A stretch of DNA of 64,000 bases from Bacillota bacterium (GTDB taxonomy: Bacteria; Bacillota; Clostridia; Lachnospirales; Lachnospiraceae), in NCBI GenBank assembly GCA_023409835.1, contig JAEYQV010000066.1, positions 1 through 64,000 on the forward strand, read 5' to 3'. A program made the position numbers and the translations under genes. Below, piece by piece: positions 8,675 to 17,405 of the stretch (position 1 is the first letter of the stretch; the number at the start of each line of letters is the position of its first letter). The notes under the pieces were generated by a model, which saw only the letters and a program-made list of their open reading frames with translations, searched no databases and had not been told where the DNA came from.

Positions 8675-9211
8675 ATGGCAGGTTATAGAAAGCTTGGAAG
8701 AACCTCAAGCCAGAGAAAGGCTTTACTGAGAAACCAAGTGACAAATTTATTATATAACGGTAAAATTGTTACGACCGAGGCGAAAGCCAAGGAAATCCGC
8801 AGGATTGCCGAAGGCATGATTGCACTTGCTGTTAAGGAAAGAGATAATTACCAGACTGTTACGGTAACCACAAAGGTTGCCCGTAAGGATAAAGACGGTA
8901 AGAGAGTGAAGGAAGTTGTTGATGGCAAGAAGGTTACAGTATATGATAATGTAGAAAAGACCATCAAGAAGGATAGCGCTTCCCGTCTTCATGCTAGAAA
9001 ACAGATGATGCAGTACCTTTATCCGATTACTGAGGTTCCGAAGGAGAACGCTGGTAAGAAGAGAAATACAAAGCAGGTTAACTTATCTGATAAGCTGTTT
9101 GATGATATCGCACCGAAGTATGCAAGCCGTAACGGCGGTTATACAAGAATCGTTAAGATCGGACCTCGTAAGGGCGATGCAGCGATGGAAGTATTAATTG
9201 AGTTAGTTTAA
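8675..9211 (+). CDS. rplQ: 50S ribosomal protein L17 with internal insertion
   Basis: 178 residues, clearly longer than the roughly 115-130 of Bacillus or E. coli L17. The ends are typical ([20 protein letters not shown] and [22 protein letters not shown]). The extra length is a Lys-rich insertion at about residues 65-110, starting [20 protein letters not shown], before [12 protein letters not shown] similar insert is known from many Lachnospiraceae as far as I recall. Last gene of the operon; a strong terminator follows 18 bases downstream. Confidence 0.96.
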   Translation: MAGYRKLGRTSSQRKALLRNQVTNLLYNGKIVTTEAKAKEIRRIAEGMIALAVKERDNYQTVTVTTKVARKDKDGKRVKEVVDGKKVTVYDNVEKTIKKDSASRLHARKQMMQYLYPITEVPKENAGKKRNTKQVNLSDKLFDDIAPKYASRNGGYTRIVKIGPRKGDAAMEVLIELV

Positions 9212-9229
9212 TACAAGATCAAATTGTCA

Positions 9230-9262
9230 GGGGACGTAAACGAATGTGAACGTCCCCTTTTT
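9230..9262 (+). terminator. Intrinsic terminator of the alpha operon
   Basis: GGGGACGT (9230-9237) pairs perfectly with ACGTCCCC (9250-9257) and is followed by TTTTT. This closes the ribosomal operon. Confidence 0.92.
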
Positions 9263-9568
9263 GTTACAGCTTTGCCTGTTAACATGAAGTATGCTTCTCA
9301 ACAGAGACATGAGCCACGCGAAATAAAATGCCTGTTTTCTTATCTGCATTCGGCTAAAAGAAACAGAGATATCAGTAGATTACTGTTGGCTCTATAAAAT
9401 GGATACAATCAATTCATCTTACTACTTGACGAAGGACCAATATATATCATATACTACATTTATTTCATAGGATCGAAGTAAATTTCGTGCCTGCATCCTC
9501 CACCGGTACCTGCTGAAAGCTCAAACTCACGTAGACACCTGGATAATTTGATAGAGGAAGGTACGAAT
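9263..9568 (+). promoter_or_regulatory. Gene-free stretch with one candidate promoter
   Basis: About 300 bases with no convincing coding region. A possible promoter is TTGACG (9426-9431), 18 bases, TATACT (9450-9455), upstream of the epimerase remnant. The rest has no recognised riboswitch, repeat or RNA gene. Confidence 0.4.
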
Positions 9569-9773
9569 ATGAAGCTATTAGTACTCGGTGGTACCAGCCT
9601 TAGCTGAAATCCTCACTTATGTGGAGAGGAAGACCGGAACAAAAGCAATTCTTTCTAAGGAAGGAGCTGCCGGCACCTATAATGGTACTGAAAACTTCAG
9701 TCTGAATACGGAACGTGCAGAGGGGCTTGGTTTTTCCTTTACCCCCTTAAATAATTACATTTATGATTATTAG
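9569..9773 (+). pseudogene. Remnant of an NAD-dependent epimerase/dehydratase gene
   Basis: A GAGGAAGG site precedes ATG 9569, which opens MKLLVLGGTSL, a typical Rossmann start of NAD-dependent epimerases, then stops at TGA 9605. A second frame (from about 9600 to TAG 9773) encodes EILTYVERKTGTKAILSKEG and a tail like the NTERAEGLGFSFTPL C-terminus of the same family. The middle of the gene, roughly 220 codons, is missing, so a large internal deletion with frameshift is the simplest reading. A tiny functional peptide cannot be excluded but is unlikely. Confidence 0.7.
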
Positions 9774-9922
9774 ATTGGTACATTGACTTAGCAGCAGCAA
9801 ATAAAAAACAAATGGATTGAAGTAAATAAAATGGATGGTTAATTCATCAAATCTGCTTTATAATATGTAGCGAAGGCCAATATTATTATAAATAATGAGT
9901 TCAATTAGAAATGAGGATTGTT

Positions 9923-10780
9923 ATGGAAATGATCAAGGTCGAGGACCTGGCATTTGAATATATCAGACGGGATGAGGAGGGCAATGTCGAGTCAATCAAC
10001 AGAGCGATCGACGGGGTCAGCCTTGAGGTTCAGAAGGGTGATTTTGTTGCAATTCTGGGAGCGAACGGTTCCGGTAAATCCACGCTGGCAAAGCATATCA
10101 ATGCAATTCTTTACCCGTCCGAAGGAAGCATATGGGTAAATGGCCTGAACACTTCGGAAGAAAAGAATATCTGGGATATCAGGCAGACGGCCGGTATGGT
10201 ATTCCAGAATCCGGACAATCAGATCATTGCCACCGTAGTAGAAGAGGATGTTGGCTTTGGGCCTGAGAATCTTGGGGTTCCGACAGAGGAGATCTGGGAG
10301 AGAGTGGAACAGAGTCTGAAATCGGTAGGAATGCTGGAATACAGAGAAAAATCACCAAATAAGCTATCCGGCGGACAGAAGCAGAGGGTGGCCATTGCCG
10401 GTATTATGGCGATGAAGCCGCAGTGCATTGTCCTGGATGAGCCGACTGCCATGTTAGATCCTAACGGTAGGAAAGAGGTTATTTCCACGATCCGCAGCTT
10501 AAATCAAAAGGAGAAGGTTACGGTTATCTTGATTACCCATCATATGGATGAAGTAACCTATGCCGATAAGGTATTTGTTATGGATCACGGGAAAGTAGTC
10601 ATGCAGGGAACACCGAGGGAGGTATTCTCCAGAGTGGATGAAATCAAGAAATACCGTATGGATGTGCCGCAGGTTACCGAGCTGGCCTTTGAGCTTAAGA
10701 ATGCCGGCTTAAGCCTTCCGGAGGGCATCCTGACCGTCGAAGAGCTGGTTCAGGTATTGACAGAACTAAGCTCAAAGTAA
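9923..10780 (+). CDS. ecfA1: ECF transporter ATPase EcfA1
   Basis: About 285 residues from ATG 9923, chosen because GAGG lies 6 bases upstream; an earlier ATG at 9911 has no site. It has ABC ATPase motifs: Walker [10 protein letters not shown], signature LSGGQKQR, Walker [13 protein letters not shown] and the switch His in ITHHMDEV. Together with the next two genes it forms the shared energising module of group II energy-coupling factor importers for vitamins and metals. The substrate-binding S component lies elsewhere. Confidence 0.95.
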   Translation: MEMIKVEDLAFEYIRRDEEGNVESINRAIDGVSLEVQKGDFVAILGANGSGKSTLAKHINAILYPSEGSIWVNGLNTSEEKNIWDIRQTAGMVFQNPDNQIIATVVEEDVGFGPENLGVPTEEIWERVEQSLKSVGMLEYREKSPNKLSGGQKQRVAIAGIMAMKPQCIVLDEPTAMLDPNGRKEVISTIRSLNQKEKVTVILITHHMDEVTYADKVFVMDHGKVVMQGTPREVFSRVDEIKKYRMDVPQVTELAFELKNAGLSLPEGILTVEELVQVLTELSSK

Positions 10781-10850
10781 AGAAAATAAATAACCTTACC
10801 TGTAAACAATCACTGATACAAAATGCAGGGAGGGTAATGATAATAAGCAG

Positions 10851-11711
10851 GTGAACGAATTGCAGATTATTTTTGATCAAGTAAATTATATTTATAATAG
10901 TGGAACCAGCTTTGAGAAGCATGCGATTAAGGACATTAACCTCACCATTCATAAGGGAGAGTTTATCGGTCTGATTGGGCATACCGGATCGGGAAAATCC
11001 ACGTTAATCCAGCATATGAACGGTCTGATGAAGGCTACCAGCGGTCATATTTATTTTAATGGGGAAGATATCTACGAGAAGGATTACAAGCTTAAGAATT
11101 TGCGGAGTAAGGTTGGCCTGGTATTCCAATACCCGGAGCATCAGCTTTTTGAGACTACGGTATTCAAGGACGTTAACTTTGGACCAAAGAATCTTGGATT
11201 GGATAAGCTGGAAGCTGATCTTCGTACCTACGATGCTCTGAAAATGGTTGGTATCGGAGAAGAGCTTCTCGACGCATCCCCCTTTGAATTATCCGGCGGT
11301 CAGAAAAGAAGGGTTGCCATTGCGGGGATCCTTGCGATGAGGCCCGAGGTTCTGATTTTGGATGAGCCTACCGCGGGACTTGACCCGAAGGGCAGGGATG
11401 ACATCCTGGAACAGATTGCAAAGCTTCATAAGGAAAGTGGTATTACAATCATTCTGGTAACCCATAGTATGGAGGATGTGGCAAAGTATGCAGATCGGCT
11501 GCTGGTTATGAATCAAGGCAGTCTCGTCATGAATGATACCGTGAAGGAGGTATTCTCCCGCTATAAGGAACTGGAGCAGATCCACCTTGCAGCGCCACAG
11601 GTTACCTATGTCATGAATATGCTTAAGGAGCAGGGCTTTCCTGTCCGGACCGATGCCATTACCGTTTCTGAAGCAAGAGAAGAGATATTAAAAGCATTCT
11701 TGAAGAAATAG
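10851..11711 (+). CDS. ecfA2: ECF transporter ATPase EcfA2
   Basis: 286 residues from GTG 10851. Walker A is GHTGSGKST, the signature LSGGQKRR, Walker B VLILDEPTAGLD, and the switch is VTHSMEDV. Pairs with EcfA1 to form the heterodimeric ATPase. The strong AGGGAGGG at 10828-10834 is about 16 bases from this GTG. An in-frame TTG at 10860, with AGGTGA 6 bases before it, is a plausible alternative start (MQIIFDQVNYIY). Confidence 0.95.
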   Translation: MNELQIIFDQVNYIYNSGTSFEKHAIKDINLTIHKGEFIGLIGHTGSGKSTLIQHMNGLMKATSGHIYFNGEDIYEKDYKLKNLRSKVGLVFQYPEHQLFETTVFKDVNFGPKNLGLDKLEADLRTYDALKMVGIGEELLDASPFELSGGQKRRVAIAGILAMRPEVLILDEPTAGLDPKGRDDILEQIAKLHKESGITIILVTHSMEDVAKYADRLLVMNQGSLVMNDTVKEVFSRYKELEQIHLAAPQVTYVMNMLKEQGFPVRTDAITVSEAREEILKAFLKK

Positions 11712-11805
11712 ATGAGAAGCTTGTGACAAAGTGAATTGTTGTCAATTTTCCGGAAATATATACTGACATCAAGTTCGCGGCGTTTTGGCAGAATGTGAGG
11801 TTATT

Positions 11806-12627
11806 ATGATTCGAGATATTACCATTGGACAATACTATCCGTCTAATTCCATATTACATCGGCTTGATCCCAGGCTGAAGCTGGCAGGGACCTTTGCATT
11901 TATTATTTCATTATTCCTGTTCAATACATTATATGGATATCTTGCGGTTAGTATTTTCCTGTTTACCATTATAAAGCTGTCAAAGGTACCCCTTAAGTTT
12001 ATTTTAAAGGGATTAAAGGCTGTGATCGTGCTATTACTGTTTACAGTTTCCTTTAGTCTGTTTTTTACTGCCGGGGACCCGTTGATCCATTACGGCATTA
12101 TAAAGATCAGCAGGCAGGGTCTGCATAACGCAATTTTTATGGCAATTCGCTTAACCTTCCTTATCATCGGCTCCTCACTGATGACCTTTACTACCACACC
12201 AAATCAGCTGACGGACGGCCTTGAGAAGCTGCTGTGGCCCCTGAGGCATATCAAGGTTCCGGTTCATGAGATAGCGATGATGATGTCCATAGCGCTCCGC
12301 TTCATTCCAATCCTGCTGGAGGAGACGGATAAGATTATGAAGGCACAGATGGCCAGAGGTGCGGATTTTGAAACCGGTGGTATCCTGAAGCGGGCTAAGA
12401 GCTTAGTACCTCTTCTGGTACCTTTATTTGTATCCGCCTTCCGGAGGGCAAATGACCTTGCCATGGCGATGGAAGCAAGATGCTACCGTGGTGGTGAAGG
12501 AAGGACGAAGATGAAGCCCCTGCGCTATCACAGAAGGGATGCGGCAGCATATATCGTTTTATTCTTATATTTGGCAGCAATCATAGCCATTACAATTGTA
12601 GAACATAATTTACCTGAATTGATCTAG
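11806..12627 (+). CDS. ecfT: ECF transporter transmembrane subunit EcfT
   Basis: 273 residues from ATG 11806, preceded by GTGAGG at 5 bases. The N-terminal RLDPRLKL motif, several hydrophobic segments between residues 25 and 130, and the two coupling motifs near MARGAD and EARCYRGG are typical of EcfT, which links the ATPases to vitamin-binding S proteins. It lies downstream of ecfA1-ecfA2 and 23 bases before truA, the common Firmicute order. Confidence 0.95.
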   Translation: MIRDITIGQYYPSNSILHRLDPRLKLAGTFAFIISLFLFNTLYGYLAVSIFLFTIIKLSKVPLKFILKGLKAVIVLLLFTVSFSLFFTAGDPLIHYGIIKISRQGLHNAIFMAIRLTFLIIGSSLMTFTTTPNQLTDGLEKLLWPLRHIKVPVHEIAMMMSIALRFIPILLEETDKIMKAQMARGADFETGGILKRAKSLVPLLVPLFVSAFRRANDLAMAMEARCYRGGEGRTKMKPLRYHRRDAAAYIVLFLYLAAIIAITIVEHNLPELI

Positions 12628-12650
12628 GCGGAAGGCAGGGTACTTAGTGC

Positions 12651-13415
12651 ATGAAGCGTATTAAGCTTATTGTTTCCTATGACGGAACAAGATATTGTGG
12701 ATGGCAGCTGCAGCCCGGGAAGCTGACAGTGGAAGCGATTTTGAACAAGGAGTTGTCAGAGCTGCTTAACGAGGATATTACTATTATTGGAGCCAGCCGG
12801 ACAGATTCCGGTGTCCATGCCAGAGGAAATGTAGCTGTATTTGATACAGAGACCAGAATACCGCCGGAGAAGCTTTGTATGGCTTTAAATCAGAGGCTCC
12901 CGGAGGACATCCGTATTCAGAACTCCCTAGAGGTATCCAAAGAATTTCATCCTAGAAGAGTGAATAGCAGAAAAACCTATGAATACCGAATTCTGAACCG
13001 AAAAATCGAGGTCCCGACAGAACGTCTGTATTCGACCTTTATTTATTATAGTTTAGATACGGAGGCTATGCAGAAGGCAGCTGATTATCTGACCGGAGAA
13101 CATGATTTTAAGAGCTTCTGCTCCGTAAAAACACAGGCGGAGGAGACCGTAAGGACAATATACCGGCTGGATGTAGTGAAAAAGGAGGATATCATAACGA
13201 TATCCGTCACAGGCAGCGGCTTCTTATATAACATGGTAAGGATTATTGCAGGGACATTAATCGAAGTGGGAAGAGGCGCTAAGCTGCCGGAGCAGGTAAA
13301 AGAGATACTGGAGGGCTGTGACCGGAGACTTGCGGGACCTACGGCACCGGCTCAGGGCTTGACGCTGATCGGAATTGAATACGATAAGAAGGATTATTCC
13401 CTTTCACAGGATTAA
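12651..13415 (+). CDS. truA: tRNA pseudouridine(38-40) synthase
   Basis: 254 residues, standard length. The catalytic Asp lies in RTDSGVHARGNV (about residue 52). The C-terminal part contains FLYNMVRIIAGTLIEVGRG, the other family hallmark. The enzyme makes pseudouridine at positions 38-40 of the tRNA anticodon arm. It follows ecfT closely and is probably the last gene of that transcript. Confidence 0.97.
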   Translation: MKRIKLIVSYDGTRYCGWQLQPGKLTVEAILNKELSELLNEDITIIGASRTDSGVHARGNVAVFDTETRIPPEKLCMALNQRLPEDIRIQNSLEVSKEFHPRRVNSRKTYEYRILNRKIEVPTERLYSTFIYYSLDTEAMQKAADYLTGEHDFKSFCSVKTQAEETVRTIYRLDVVKKEDIITISVTGSGFLYNMVRIIAGTLIEVGRGAKLPEQVKEILEGCDRRLAGPTAPAQGLTLIGIEYDKKDYSLSQD

Positions 13416-13475
13416 TCTAGAAGACTTAATCAATAGATTAATTTAAATTAAGAAGAGCAATAAAGGATACAAGCT

Positions 13476-13500
13476 ACCGATCATTATGTTTCGGTTTTTA
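13476..13500 (+). terminator. Weak hairpin with T-run after truA
   Basis: ACCGA (13476-13480) and TCGGT (13491-13495) flank a 10-base loop and lead into TTTTTA. The stem is short, so termination here is only a suggestion. Confidence 0.35.
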
Positions 13501-13567
13501 ATTTTCATTATGATAATACGACAGATACGAATGACAAAATTATATTCTATAAAGGTGGAAAGTCAAT

Positions 13568-14257
13568 ATGTTTAATTTTTCGACGGATTTAAATACAATC
13601 AATGATACAACAATACTATTGCGCATGGTCCTGGCTGTTCTGTTTGGCGGAGCAATCGGAATTGAACGGGGACGCAGCGGACGACCGGCAGGGCTCAGAA
13701 CTCATATTCTGGTATGTCTTGGCTCAACCCTTGCCATCATGACAAATCAGTATATCTTTGAAACCTACGAAGTCGGTGATCCTACCAGAATGGCTGCTCA
13801 GGTAATCTCCGGAATAGGCTTTCTTGGAGCAGGAACCATCATTGTGACAGGCCGACATCAGGTTAAGGGTCTTACAACAGCAGCAGGGCTATGGGCCACA
13901 GCCTGTATGGGTCTGGCAATCGGAATCGGTTTTTATAAGGCTGCATTCGTAGCCTGCTTATTTATCGTATTTGCTACCGTAGTACTCCATCGTTTGGATA
14001 ACTTTATGCTGTCCAAATCAAAGGTTCTGGATATCTATATAGAGTTTAACAGCTCAGCCTCTATAACCTCTGTTTTAGAGTCTTTAAAAGCCCTTATGGT
14101 ACATATTGATTCAATCGAAATGATGAAGCCTTCCTATGGGACCAATGCCAATGTAGCTGCGATTATGACACTGCGTCTTAAGGAGAAGAAGATCCGTATG
14201 GAAATCATTGCGAAGGTATGTGCTATTCCCGGAGTGGAATTTGCAGAGGAAATATAA
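13568..14257 (+). CDS. MgtC/SapB family membrane protein
   Basis: 229 residues. Residues 1-140 hold about four hydrophobic helices with the family signature GGAIGIERGRSGRPAGLRTH and GFLGAGTII. The C-terminal 80 residues form a soluble ACT-like domain. MgtC-type proteins are linked to growth under low magnesium and to control of ATP synthase in pathogens, but many members are uncharacterised. It stands alone between truA and rplM, with a ribosome binding site AAAGGTGG and no obvious partner gene. Confidence 0.85.
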   Translation: MFNFSTDLNTINDTTILLRMVLAVLFGGAIGIERGRSGRPAGLRTHILVCLGSTLAIMTNQYIFETYEVGDPTRMAAQVISGIGFLGAGTIIVTGRHQVKGLTTAAGLWATACMGLAIGIGFYKAAFVACLFIVFATVVLHRLDNFMLSKSKVLDIYIEFNSSASITSVLESLKALMVHIDSIEMMKPSYGTNANVAAIMTLRLKEKKIRMEIIAKVCAIPGVEFAEEI

Positions 14258-14267
14258 TGGAAAACCC

Positions 14268-14296
14268 TTGACACACCCGGCAAAATGTAATATAAT
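14268..14296 (+). promoter_or_regulatory. Strong sigma-A promoter for rplM-rpsI
   Basis: TTGACA (14268-14273), 17-base spacer, TATAAT (14291-14296): a consensus match in both boxes. It starts 10 bases after the mgtC-like stop codon and about 165 bases before rplM. Confidence 0.93.
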
Positions 14297-14299
14297 TAT

Positions 14300-14459
14300 G
14301 AATCGTGACGTGAGAATACTTGAACCAAAGCCCCGGTAATAGTATTTGAGATCGTGAGACGAACATTATATTGCAGCAATGACCCCAAAAACAAGGCATT
14401 CGCTGCTCTAAAGCATGAAAATAATATTTGAGAATACATTTTCATAAGGAGGAAAACCG
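14300..14459 (+). promoter_or_regulatory. Structured rplM leader, possible L13-type autoregulatory RNA
   Basis: The 5' region between promoter and rplM contains AATACT/AGTATT (14315-14320 and 14341-14346) and a stronger stem pairing GCAGC plus AATG (14373-14381) with CATT plus GCTGC (up to 14406). Leaders bound by L13 are known upstream of rplM in Firmicutes; whether this one belongs to that family needs a covariance search. The strong AAGGAGG ribosome binding site is at its 3' end. Confidence 0.5.
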
Positions 14460-14894
14460 ATGAAAAGTTTTATGGCTAGTCCTGCAACCATTGAAAAGAA
14501 ATGGTATGTGGTTGACGCTAAAGGACAAACATTAGGCCGTCTCTCTTCAGAGATCGCAAAGGTATTACGAGGCAAGAACAAGCCCACTTATACACCCCAC
14601 ATTGATACGGGTGATTATGTTATAGTAGTAAATGCTGACCAGATCAAGGTTACAGGTAAGAAATTACAGCAGAAGGTTTACTTCAGCCACTCTGATTATC
14701 CGGGCGGTGTGAAAGAAACTACTTTGGCAGAAATGATGGCTAAGAAGCCTACCGAAGTAATTCTCCATTCAGTTGCGGGTATGCTTCCGAAGGGACCCTT
14801 AGGAAGAACCATGATTACTAAGTTACATGTATATGCAGGACCGGAGCATCCGCATGCAGCTCAGAAACCAGAAGTATTAGAGTTTAAATTTTAA
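14460..14894 (+). CDS. rplM: 50S ribosomal protein L13
   Basis: 144 residues, normal for L13. It begins [20 protein letters not shown] and shows [20 protein letters not shown] and the [16 protein letters not shown] motif. An early-assembly 23S rRNA binder. It has its own strong promoter and structured leader, and is co-transcribed with rpsI 28 bases downstream. Confidence 0.98.
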   Translation: MKSFMASPATIEKKWYVVDAKGQTLGRLSSEIAKVLRGKNKPTYTPHIDTGDYVIVVNADQIKVTGKKLQQKVYFSHSDYPGGVKETTLAEMMAKKPTEVILHSVAGMLPKGPLGRTMITKLHVYAGPEHPHAAQKPEVLEFKF

Positions 14895-14922
14895 TCGGAG
14901 AGGTTGAAAGGAGGAAACAACA

Positions 14923-15315
14923 TTGGCTAAGGTAAAATATTACGGAACCGGAAGAAGAAAGAGCAGTATTGCCAGAGTATATTTATTACCCGGTACAGGT
15001 AAGGTTACGATAAATAAGAGAGACATGGACAGCTACTTCGGTCTTGAAACATTAAAGCTGATTGTTCGTCAGCCGCTTGTTATGACTGATACAGCAGACA
15101 AATTTGACGTTATGGTTAACGTTAAGGGTGGCGGCTTCACAGGTCAGGCAGGTGCAATCAGACACGGTATCTCCAGAGCATTATTACATGCAGATGCAGA
15201 CTACCGTCCGACCCTCAAGAAGGCAGGCTTCTTAACCAGAGATCCTAGAATGAAGGAAAGAAAGAAGTACGGCTTAAAGGCTGCAAGAAGAGCTCCGCAG
15301 TTCTCAAAGAGATAG
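14923..15315 (+). CDS. rpsI: 30S ribosomal protein S9
   Basis: 130 residues with a TTG start, chosen because AAAGGAGG lies 7 bases upstream. It shows [22 protein letters not shown] near the N-terminus and the basic C-terminal tail RRAPQFSKR that contacts P-site tRNA. End of the rplM-rpsI operon. Its stop codon lies inside the left arm of a long inverted repeat. Confidence 0.97.
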   Translation: MAKVKYYGTGRRKSSIARVYLLPGTGKVTINKRDMDSYFGLETLKLIVRQPLVMTDTADKFDVMVNVKGGGFTGQAGAIRHGISRALLHADADYRPTLKKAGFLTRDPRMKERKKYGLKAARRAPQFSKR

Positions 15316-15464
15316 TTATACCTGCGAAAGCATTACAAAAAGCACATGGAGAGTTTACTCTCACATGTGCTTTTTACATGCTTTCATAGGTTCACATCAG
15401 ATGACCGAGCAGAAGCGCAGCGGATGCGAGGTTATCTGATGTGAAGCGCAGGTATAACTATCTC
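15309..15464. repeat. 18-bp inverted repeat enclosing two hairpin arms
   Basis: GAGATAGTTATACCTGCG (15309-15326) is repeated inverted and perfect at 15447-15464. Inside, GAAAGCAT/ATGCTTTC (15326-15385) carries the first terminator. TTCACATCAGAT/ATCTGATGTGAA (15391-15445) forms a second arm whose tip contains GATGACCG and GAGGTTATC. Folded as RNA or single-stranded DNA this is a three-way junction. It begins within the rpsI coding end. It looks like a transcript-end structure or small palindromic element. Confidence 0.75.
15337..15375 (+). terminator. Intrinsic terminator 1 after rpsI
   Basis: AAAAAGCACATG pairs with CATGTGCTTTTT, with an inner GAGAG-TTTA-CTCTC hairpin. The A-rich and T-rich flanks make it usable from both strands. 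Confidence 0.9.
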
Positions 15465-15474
15465 GTAGAGATAC

Positions 15475-15514
15475 AAAAATGCCCTGGAGAGTTTACTCTC
15501 CAAGGGCTTTTTTT
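15475..15514 (+). terminator. Intrinsic terminator 2 after rpsI
   Basis: GCCCTTGGAGAG-type stem: GCCCTGGAGAG-TTTA-CTCTCCAAGGGC followed by seven T residues. It shares the 15-base core GGAGAGTTTACTCTC with terminator 1, so the two look duplicated. Confidence 0.9.
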
Positions 15515-15533
15515 ATACTTTGAAATTCGGAAG

Positions 15534-15594
15534 AATGCAAGAGATGACCGGCGACCGAAGGTCGAGAGGTTCATCCCTTGCAATTCGCAAGTAA
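15534..15594. repeat. Hairpin resembling the arm after terminator 1
   Basis: TGCAAG/CTTGCA on the outside, then GATGACC/GGTTCATC and an inner CGACC-GAA-GGTCG. The GATGACCG...CGAGAGGTT-ATC pattern recalls the arm at 15391-15445, giving a tandem terminator-plus-hairpin unit. Confidence 0.6.
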
Positions 15595-15621
15595 CTGAGT
15601 GTAATATCTGCGTATCGTCTT

Positions 15622-16248
15622 TTAATCCCTTACATAAGTAAACCCGAACAAGCTCAATATCCCTGTAAATACAACTGCACTGTATGTACTAAATCGTTCT
15701 ACGAATCCAAAGTACTCTTTAGGCACAATCCCACTACCAACGGCACCTATAAACATTAAAACCAATGCTAATACAGATAAACAGCCTAAATACCGATATT
15801 TACTCTTAAAAGCTCCGATTGCAATCAGTACCAATGATGAAATTGACAATAATACTACCAATGTTGTTACTACAAATGCATGTATCATCGACTGAAGACT
15901 ACCATCGTATCCGCTACCCGATAAAGGAAACATGGTATAACCTATTGCAGAAACAAAATTCATTATTGTAAATACATATATCCCGATTCTCAAGGTCTTT
16001 TTTTCTTCGTTTTGTACTAATATACAAAGCATAGTACAACATAAACAACTAAATATTTTGTATACAGTTACATAACCGCTTGCGACTATAAATGATGGAG
16101 CATCTGTAGCAGTCAAATCACTCACTGCTTGGCTTAACCGGTTATACCCGGGATAATATAAAGCTCCAATCATATCATGTAAAAAATAAAAAACGACACT
16201 AATTACTCCGCTTAGGCACAACCAATAAATTAGTTTTTTATCCTTCAT
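15622..16248 (-). CDS. DUF998 family membrane protein
   Basis: 208 residues with six predicted membrane helices. The start MKDKKLIYWLCLSGVISVVF, the PGYNRLSQAVSDLTA segment after helix 1 and the overall spacing fit the DUF998 family of uncharacterised integral membrane proteins. It lies downstream of a LysR-type regulator on the same strand, 152 bases apart, so the two could be linked but no operon is proven. Function unknown. Confidence 0.75.
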   Translation of the reverse strand: MKDKKLIYWLCLSGVISVVFYFLHDMIGALYYPGYNRLSQAVSDLTATDAPSFIVASGYVTVYKIFSCLCCTMLCILVQNEEKKTLRIGIYVFTIMNFVSAIGYTMFPLSGSGYDGSLQSMIHAFVVTTLVVLLSISSLVLIAIGAFKSKYRYLGCLSVLALVLMFIGAVGSGIVPKEYFGFVERFSTYSAVVFTGILSLFGFTYVRD

Positions 16249-16400
16249 AATTTAACCTTCCTCATTAAATTACCAATTTATAGAATAAATTGTATCATAT
16301 GGTAAACAGAAACGCTACCTATTTCTGTTAAATAATAGTGGTTAGAGCCTGCGTTATATTAATTATACTTTATGAGGACAAGCAGATGTTATCCATCTGT

Positions 16401-17288
16401 CTATAATTTCTCTATAACCTCTTCTGAAATTCGAATAAATTCTTTGACAATAAAGGAAAGCCATTTATCGCGGTGCCAGATCATCTGAGATTTGATTTTA
16501 TAATCACATAGATAATCAAGTGGAACCAGTTTTCCGGCATTTATTTCTGCATCTGCTGCGGTTTTGGGAAGGACACATATACCAAGACCGCTACAGGTAA
16601 GATTTTTAATAGCCTGTAAGCTTTCAGTTTCAAGAATAATTTTTGGAGTGATACCATTCCGTTCCAAATCATTTAAGAAATTTTTACGGTAATAAGCAGC
16701 CGGTTCCGCCATAACTAAAGGAATACCGTCAAAATCACTTGGAGTAAGATTTGTTTTCGAAACAAGCCTATGATTAGGAGAAGCCAGAACAAGGATTGGT
16801 TCTACTACTTCTGCAGTGTAATTAATCTCTGGAACTTTATTTAAATATCCGATGGTATAAGCGAGGTCAATTTTATTTTCACGTAACTCATTTAAAAACT
16901 CAGAACATTTCAGTATTCTTAAATATATATCTACATCCGGATATATCAGGCTAAAGGATTTGATAATGGCTGGCATTTTTTCAATACAGAGAGAATCACA
17001 GATTCCAATTCGAATGATTCCGGTTTTACTGGTGGTATCGCTTGGCATGTCCTGTAAATCATGGGACATTTTTAATATTTGACAGACAGAGGGTAAAAGC
17101 CTGATACCGGCTTCGGTCATAGTAACTTTCTTACCGATTCTATCAAACAGGGGTAATCCAAATTCTTCTTCTAATTTTTTAATATGCAGTGTGATACAGG
17201 ATTGGGTATATCCCAACTTTTCCGCTGCTCTGGTGAAATTGAGTTCATTACTCAAAACATAAAATGACTGTAATTGTCTAAAATCCAT
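16401..17288 (-). CDS. LysR-type transcriptional regulator
   Basis: 295 residues, the family norm. The N-terminal winged HTH (residues 1-60: FYVLSNELNFTRAAEKLGYTQ) is followed by a linker helix and a substrate-binding domain from about residue 90 (GIIRIGICDSLCIEKMPAIIKSF). Divergently transcribed from the 17406 gene with a 117-base gap that holds an inverted repeat, so it probably controls that gene and itself. The inducer is unknown. Confidence 0.93.
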   Translation of the reverse strand: MDFRQLQSFYVLSNELNFTRAAEKLGYTQSCITLHIKKLEEEFGLPLFDRIGKKVTMTEAGIRLLPSVCQILKMSHDLQDMPSDTTSKTGIIRIGICDSLCIEKMPAIIKSFSLIYPDVDIYLRILKCSEFLNELRENKIDLAYTIGYLNKVPEINYTAEVVEPILVLASPNHRLVSKTNLTPSDFDGIPLVMAEPAAYYRKNFLNDLERNGITPKIILETESLQAIKNLTCSGLGICVLPKTAADAEINAGKLVPLDYLCDYKIKSQMIWHRDKWLSFIVKEFIRISEEVIEKL

Positions 17289-17301
17289 GTTAAACTCCTT
17301 G

Positions 17302-17368
17302 TGATAACAAATTATTATTACAATGATGATAATGATTAATTGTACTTATGATTAATTGGATGTTATCA
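17302..17368. promoter_or_regulatory. Possible operator region between LysR gene and its neighbour
   Basis: TGATAACA (17302-17309) and TGTTATCA (17361-17368) form a perfect 8-base inverted repeat about 50 bases apart, in a very AT-rich divergent promoter region. LysR proteins usually bind two sites in such gaps. No experimental support; assignment is by position. Confidence 0.4.
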
Positions 17369-17405
17369 TATTATTATAAAACTGGCAAGAAAAGGAGTGG
17401 AGAAA

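Noticed and set aside
9263..9568. Possible riboswitch before the epimerase remnant
   Set aside because: No known aptamer core could be matched by eye, and there is no terminator or sequestering hairpin before the remnant.
15441..15641. Open frame of 66 codons on the plus strand
   Set aside because: It runs through the terminator and hairpin array after rpsI, has no ribosome binding site and no recognisable protein features.
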